8,691 bases of DNA from Actinomycetales bacterium (GTDB lineage: Bacteria; Actinomycetota; Actinomycetes; Actinomycetales; Actinomycetaceae): the NCBI GenBank assembly GCA_012513625.1, contig JAAZBW010000035.1, positions 1 through 8,691 on the forward strand, in the 5' to 3' direction. The position numbers and the translations under genes are program-made. Positions 6,129 through 8,691 of this stretch are shown in pieces. The notes beneath the pieces were generated by a model. It saw only the letters and a list, made by a program, of their open reading frames with translations. It made no database searches and was not told the DNA's origin. Numbering within the stretch: the stretch's first letter is position 1; each line of letters starts with the position of its first letter.

Positions 6129-7477
6129 CCGAGAACGAGCGTCACGATCCGAAGCCCACACCCACCACGGGAGATACCCCCCTCGAGGTTCCTCAGGGGC
6201 CCGGAGAGGGGCTCGCCGCGATGGGGGAGCCGGTCAAGGCCCCTCCCGTTGGGATCCGGGAGGACGAGGATGCGGCGCGGTGGCGCGACGCACTCCGGCG
6301 CGTAGCCTCCGGGGGCTGGGCGGTTTCCGTGGGGGCACAGGTCCTCGCGATCCTGGCCGGATCGGTCCTCATAGCGTTCACCGACGAGACCGTGCGCGAG
6401 ACGGCCGGCTACTTCTTCTCCCGCCCGATGGACACCATCAACGCCATCACCGACGCGGTGTGGAGCGCCTACCTCGCCCTCTTCCGTGGAGCGATCTGGG
6501 ACTTCCGGCAGGACACCTTCGCTGCCTCCATCGCACCCCTGATGTGGACGCTCGACCGCGCCACCCCCTTGATCGCCGCGGGCCTCGGTATCGCCCTGTC
6601 GTTCCGCGCCGGACTCTTCAACATTGGCGGGCAGGGCCAGATGCTTGCCGCCGCCGTGACGGCCGGTGCCGTCGCGCTCTTCGTACCGATGCCGTTCCCG
6701 CTCCACATGATCGTGGCGGTGATCGCCGGCCTCATCGGCGGTGCCATCTGGTCCGCGATCGCAGGAGCACTCAAGGCCTACACCGGGGCGCACGAGGTGA
6801 TCTCCACCATCATGCTCAACTGGATTGCCTACTACGCCGTCTCCTACCTGGTCTCCACCCCGGGCCTGCTGCAGGCCCCCGGGTCCTTCCAGCCGAAGAC
6901 GGCGGCCACTCCGGTCTCCGCGCAGATGCCCTCGCTGCTGGGCGGTAACTACCGGGTCCACTTCGGCTTCATCCTCTCGCTCCTCGCGGTGGCCCTCATG
7001 TGGTGGATCCTCAACCGCTCCCGCATCGGGCTGCACTACCGCGCCGTGGGACTGAACCCCGTGGCCGCGAACGCCGCGGGTATCGATGTCAAGCGGACCA
7101 CGGTCTCCGTGATGGCCGTGGCCGGCGCCTTCGTGGGCCTCGCCGGAGCCCAGCAGGTGCTGGGCTCGGTCACGTCCGGGTTCGCCGCCGATGTCCACTC
7201 CGGCATCGGGTTCGATGCGCTCACGGTGGCGCTCCTCGGGCGCTCGCAACCCGTGGGGGTCCTGTTCGCCGGCATCCTCTTTGGGGCCTTCAAGGCGGGT
7301 GGAGCCACCATGCAGACCGCCGAGTCGATCCCGATCGAGATCGTGCTCGTCATCCAGTCCCTGATCGTCCTGTTCATTGCCGCACCGCCGCTTGTCCGGG
7401 CGATATTCCGGTTGCCGCAACCTGACGGTAAACCCGCGCGCCGGCGTCGCCGCGCCACGAAGGAGGTGGCGGCATGA
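6125..7477 (+). CDS. Nucleoside ABC importer permease 1 (NupP-like)
   Basis: One half of the membrane channel, family BPD_transp_2 (the same superfamily as branched-chain amino acid and ribose permeases). The GTG start at 6125 overlaps the ATPase stop as GTGA and follows GGAGGAGG (6113-6120), so translation is likely coupled. 450 residues. The conserved core begins near residue 65: hydrophobic segments around 66-86, 146-160, 172-188, 195-215, 226-246, 279-296, 326-345, 364-390 and 404-425. Family motifs include FRAGLFNIGGQGQ (160-172), HEVISTIMLNWIAYY (223-237), RAVGLNP with AANAAGID (306-321) and GIGFDALTVALLG (360-372). The first ~64 residues are hydrophilic, rich in Pro, Glu and Asp, with no hydrophobic segment; this is longer than in Bacillus NupP. 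The C-terminal tail carries a basic run near 439-444, probably cytoplasmic. Neighbouring genes make the nucleoside role likely. Confidence 0.93.
   Translation: MTENERHDPKPTPTTGDTPLEVPQGPGEGLAAMGEPVKAPPVGIREDEDAARWRDALRRVASGGWAVSVGAQVLAILAGSVLIAFTDETVRETAGYFFSRPMDTINAITDAVWSAYLALFRGAIWDFRQDTFAASIAPLMWTLDRATPLIAAGLGIALSFRAGLFNIGGQGQMLAAAVTAGAVALFVPMPFPLHMIVAVIAGLIGGAIWSAIAGALKAYTGAHEVISTIMLNWIAYYAVSYLVSTPGLLQAPGSFQPKTAATPVSAQMPSLLGGNYRVHFGFILSLLAVALMWWILNRSRIGLHYRAVGLNPVAANAAGIDVKRTTVSVMAVAGAFVGLAGAQQVLGSVTSGFAADVHSGIGFDALTVALLGRSQPVGVLFAGILFGAFKAGGATMQTAESIPIEIVLVIQSLIVLFIAAPPLVRAIFRLPQPDGKPARRRRRATKEVAA
7460..7467 (+). promoter_or_regulatory. Full-consensus Shine-Dalgarno AAGGAGGT for permease 2
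   Basis: AAGGAGGT matches the 16S rRNA anti-Shine-Dalgarno core completely and sits six bases before the ATG at 7474. It lies inside the 3' end of permease 1, and this sets the start of permease 2 at the ATGA overlap. It is the strongest such site in the window. Confidence 0.85.
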
Positions 7478-8691
7478 GTTCCGTAGTGGAGCACGTCGTC
7501 GATGACGTCCGCCAGGTGGTGAAGATCAGCCGAAAGCCCGTCGGGGCCATGTCCGTCATGCTGGTCCTCGTCCTCCTGCTCATCTCCCTGTTCCCCACGG
7601 AGGGCAACACCCGGTTCCGGTTCTCCAGCCCCACCGACTTCTTCCAGATCCCGAACGTCAACACCCCCGCGATGCCGCTCGCGTGGATCTCCCTCGCAAT
7701 CGCGGCGGCACTGCTCGGCTTCGCCATCATGCTGCTCGTGCGCGGGCGCTCCACCCCCATGTGGCTCGTCTCCGTGTTTGCCCTCCTCACGATCACGGCC
7801 TTCCTCGCGTGGGCCGGCGCGGGCAGCACCGCGGACTTCAACATCACCCGGCTCGTGGGAAACACCGTCCTCCTGGCCGTCCCCCTCATCTTCGGGGCGC
7901 TCGGCGGAGTGATCGGCGAACGCGCGGGCGTGGTCAACATCGCGATCGAGGCACAGCTCCTCGGAGGCGCGTTCTCCGCGGCGCTCATCTCCTCCGTCAC
8001 GGGCAACCCGTGGCTCGGCCTGCTCGCGGCGATCCTCTCGGGCGTGCTGGTGGCGTGGCTGCTGGTGGTGTTTGCGATCAACAACCGTGTGGAGCAGGTG
8101 ATCGTGGGTGTGGTGGTGAACGTGCTCGTCATCGGGCTCACCAGCTTCATGTTCGGTCAGGTGCTCCAGAGCGATCCGAGTAGTTTCAACTCCTCCACCC
8201 GCTTCTCTGCGATCCCGATCCCGATCCTCTCCGAGATCCCGATCCTCGGGCCCGCCCTCTTCCGGCAGACCATCCTCATCTATCTGATGTACCTGATCGT
8301 TCCCGGAGTCTGGTTCCTGCTGTTCCGCACCAAGTGGGGCCTGCGGGTCCGCGCGGTCGGTGAGCACCCCAAGGCTGCGGACACGATGGGCATCAACGTG
8401 AACGGGATTCGCCGCCAGGCCACCTACCTGGGAGGTGCCATCGCTGGCATGGGAGGCGCGTTCTACACGGTGGTCTCGGTCTCGCAGTTCACCAAGGAGA
8501 TGACGGCGGGCGCCGGCTACATCGCGCTGGCCGCCGTGATCTTCGGAAAGTGGCACCCACTGCGGGCCGCCGCCGCCGCCCTCCTGTTCGGTTTTGCGAG
8601 CGCCCTCGAGCAGGCCCTCTCGCTCGCCGGCGCGCCGGTGCCGAGCCAGTTCATGCTGATGCTGCCGTACGTGGTGACCCTCGCCGCAGTG
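7474..8691 (+). CDS. Nucleoside ABC importer permease 2 (NupQ-like), 3' end cut by window
   Basis: Second, non-identical half of the membrane channel. The frame is open from the ATG at 7474 to the window end (406 codons, no stop), so the gene continues outside; only the last few helices or tail should be missing. The start overlaps the permease 1 stop (ATGA). The family core begins near residue 127 with the motif GALGGVIGERAGVVNIAIE (141-159), followed by NNRVEQVIVGVVVN (203-216), LRVRAVGEHPKAADTMGI (290-307) and AGAGYIALAAVIFGKWHP (345-362), all typical of NupQ-type BPD_transp_2 permeases. Ahead of the core are about 125 extra residues with three more hydrophobic segments (about 25-40, 69-89, 96-114), absent from the shorter Bacillus NupQ. 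A repeated IPIL sits at 249-252 and 255-258 in the loop before the helix near 266-284. Nucleoside salvage genes commonly lie next in such operons but are not visible here. Confidence 0.92.
   Translation, partial: MSSVVEHVVDDVRQVVKISRKPVGAMSVMLVLVLLLISLFPTEGNTRFRFSSPTDFFQIPNVNTPAMPLAWISLAIAAALLGFAIMLLVRGRSTPMWLVSVFALLTITAFLAWAGAGSTADFNITRLVGNTVLLAVPLIFGALGGVIGERAGVVNIAIEAQLLGGAFSAALISSVTGNPWLGLLAAILSGVLVAWLLVVFAINNRVEQVIVGVVVNVLVIGLTSFMFGQVLQSDPSSFNSSTRFSAIPIPILSEIPILGPALFRQTILIYLMYLIVPGVWFLLFRTKWGLRVRAVGEHPKAADTMGINVNGIRRQATYLGGAIAGMGGAFYTVVSVSQFTKEMTAGAGYIALAAVIFGKWHPLRAAAAALLFGFASALEQALSLAGAPVPSQFMLMLPYVVTLAAV
8217..8247 (+). repeat. 13-bp direct repeat inside permease 2 coding for a repeated IPIL
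   Basis: GATCCCGATCCTC occurs at 8217-8229 and again at 8235-8247, 18 bases (six codons) apart and in the same reading frame. An extra partial unit precedes it at 8211. The protein reads Ile-Pro-Ile-Pro-Ile-Leu-Ser-Glu-Ile-Pro-Ile-Leu. This may be a small in-frame duplication in a loop between membrane segments. Confidence 0.6.

Noticed and set aside
4766..7420. An 884-codon open frame on the minus strand opposite the ATPase and permease 1
   Set aside because: It spans two well-supported plus-strand genes and their junction. Long antisense frames are expected where third positions are nearly all G or C. Its product is His/Arg/Asp/Ser/Thr-rich low complexity with no family motif.
7036..8556. 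A 506-codon minus-strand open frame opposite both permeases
   Set aside because: Same cause: it mirrors the codon pattern of the real genes and codes for a charged, His/Glu/Asp/Arg-rich product without recognisable domains.

Overview
This window looks like ordinary chromosome from a high-GC Gram-positive bacterium. The actinobacterial signs are very GC-rich third codon positions, GTG starts beside ATG starts, strong AGGAG-type ribosome binding sites, ATGA/GTGA stop-start overlaps and a lipoprotein-type binding protein. A member of the Micrococcales would fit, but that is a guess from style and gene order and cannot be proved here. All six genes are on the + strand, about 95% of the window is coding, and I see no RNA gene, mobile element, CRISPR array or sign of recent transfer.

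Layout: (1) Positions 1-960 hold the 3' part of a YihY/BrkB-family membrane protein, cut by the window edge. (2) Positions 974-2008 encode a single-domain mannose-1-phosphate guanylyltransferase, which makes GDP-mannose. It is joined by an ATGA overlap to an M20-family amidohydrolase at 2005-3180. (3) A 187-base regulatory gap (3181-3367) contains a dyad, spaced repeats and a candidate -10 box. (4) From 3368 to the right edge runs an ABC importer of the BMP/PnrA nucleoside type: lipoprotein binding protein (3368-4510), a gap with two stem-loops (4511-4613), a double-domain ATPase (4614-6128), permease 1 (6125-7477) and permease 2 (7474 to beyond the window).

How the genes work together: the lipoprotein should capture a nucleoside outside the cell and deliver it to a channel made of the two different permeases. 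The tandem ATPase would drive it, with one complete ATP site motif set and one degenerate one. Gene order (binding protein, ATPase, permease, permease) matches Bacillus subtilis nupNOPQ. Overlapping starts at ATPase/permease 1 and permease 1/permease 2 suggest coupled translation. The 12-bp perfect stem-loop after the binding-protein gene probably sets the binding protein to be made in excess of the membrane parts.

No clearly undescribed system is visible. The points most worth a second look are the tandem stem-loops, the dyad/repeat cluster upstream of the importer, the N-terminal extensions on both permeases, and the tight coupling of the M20 hydrolase to the GDP-mannose gene.
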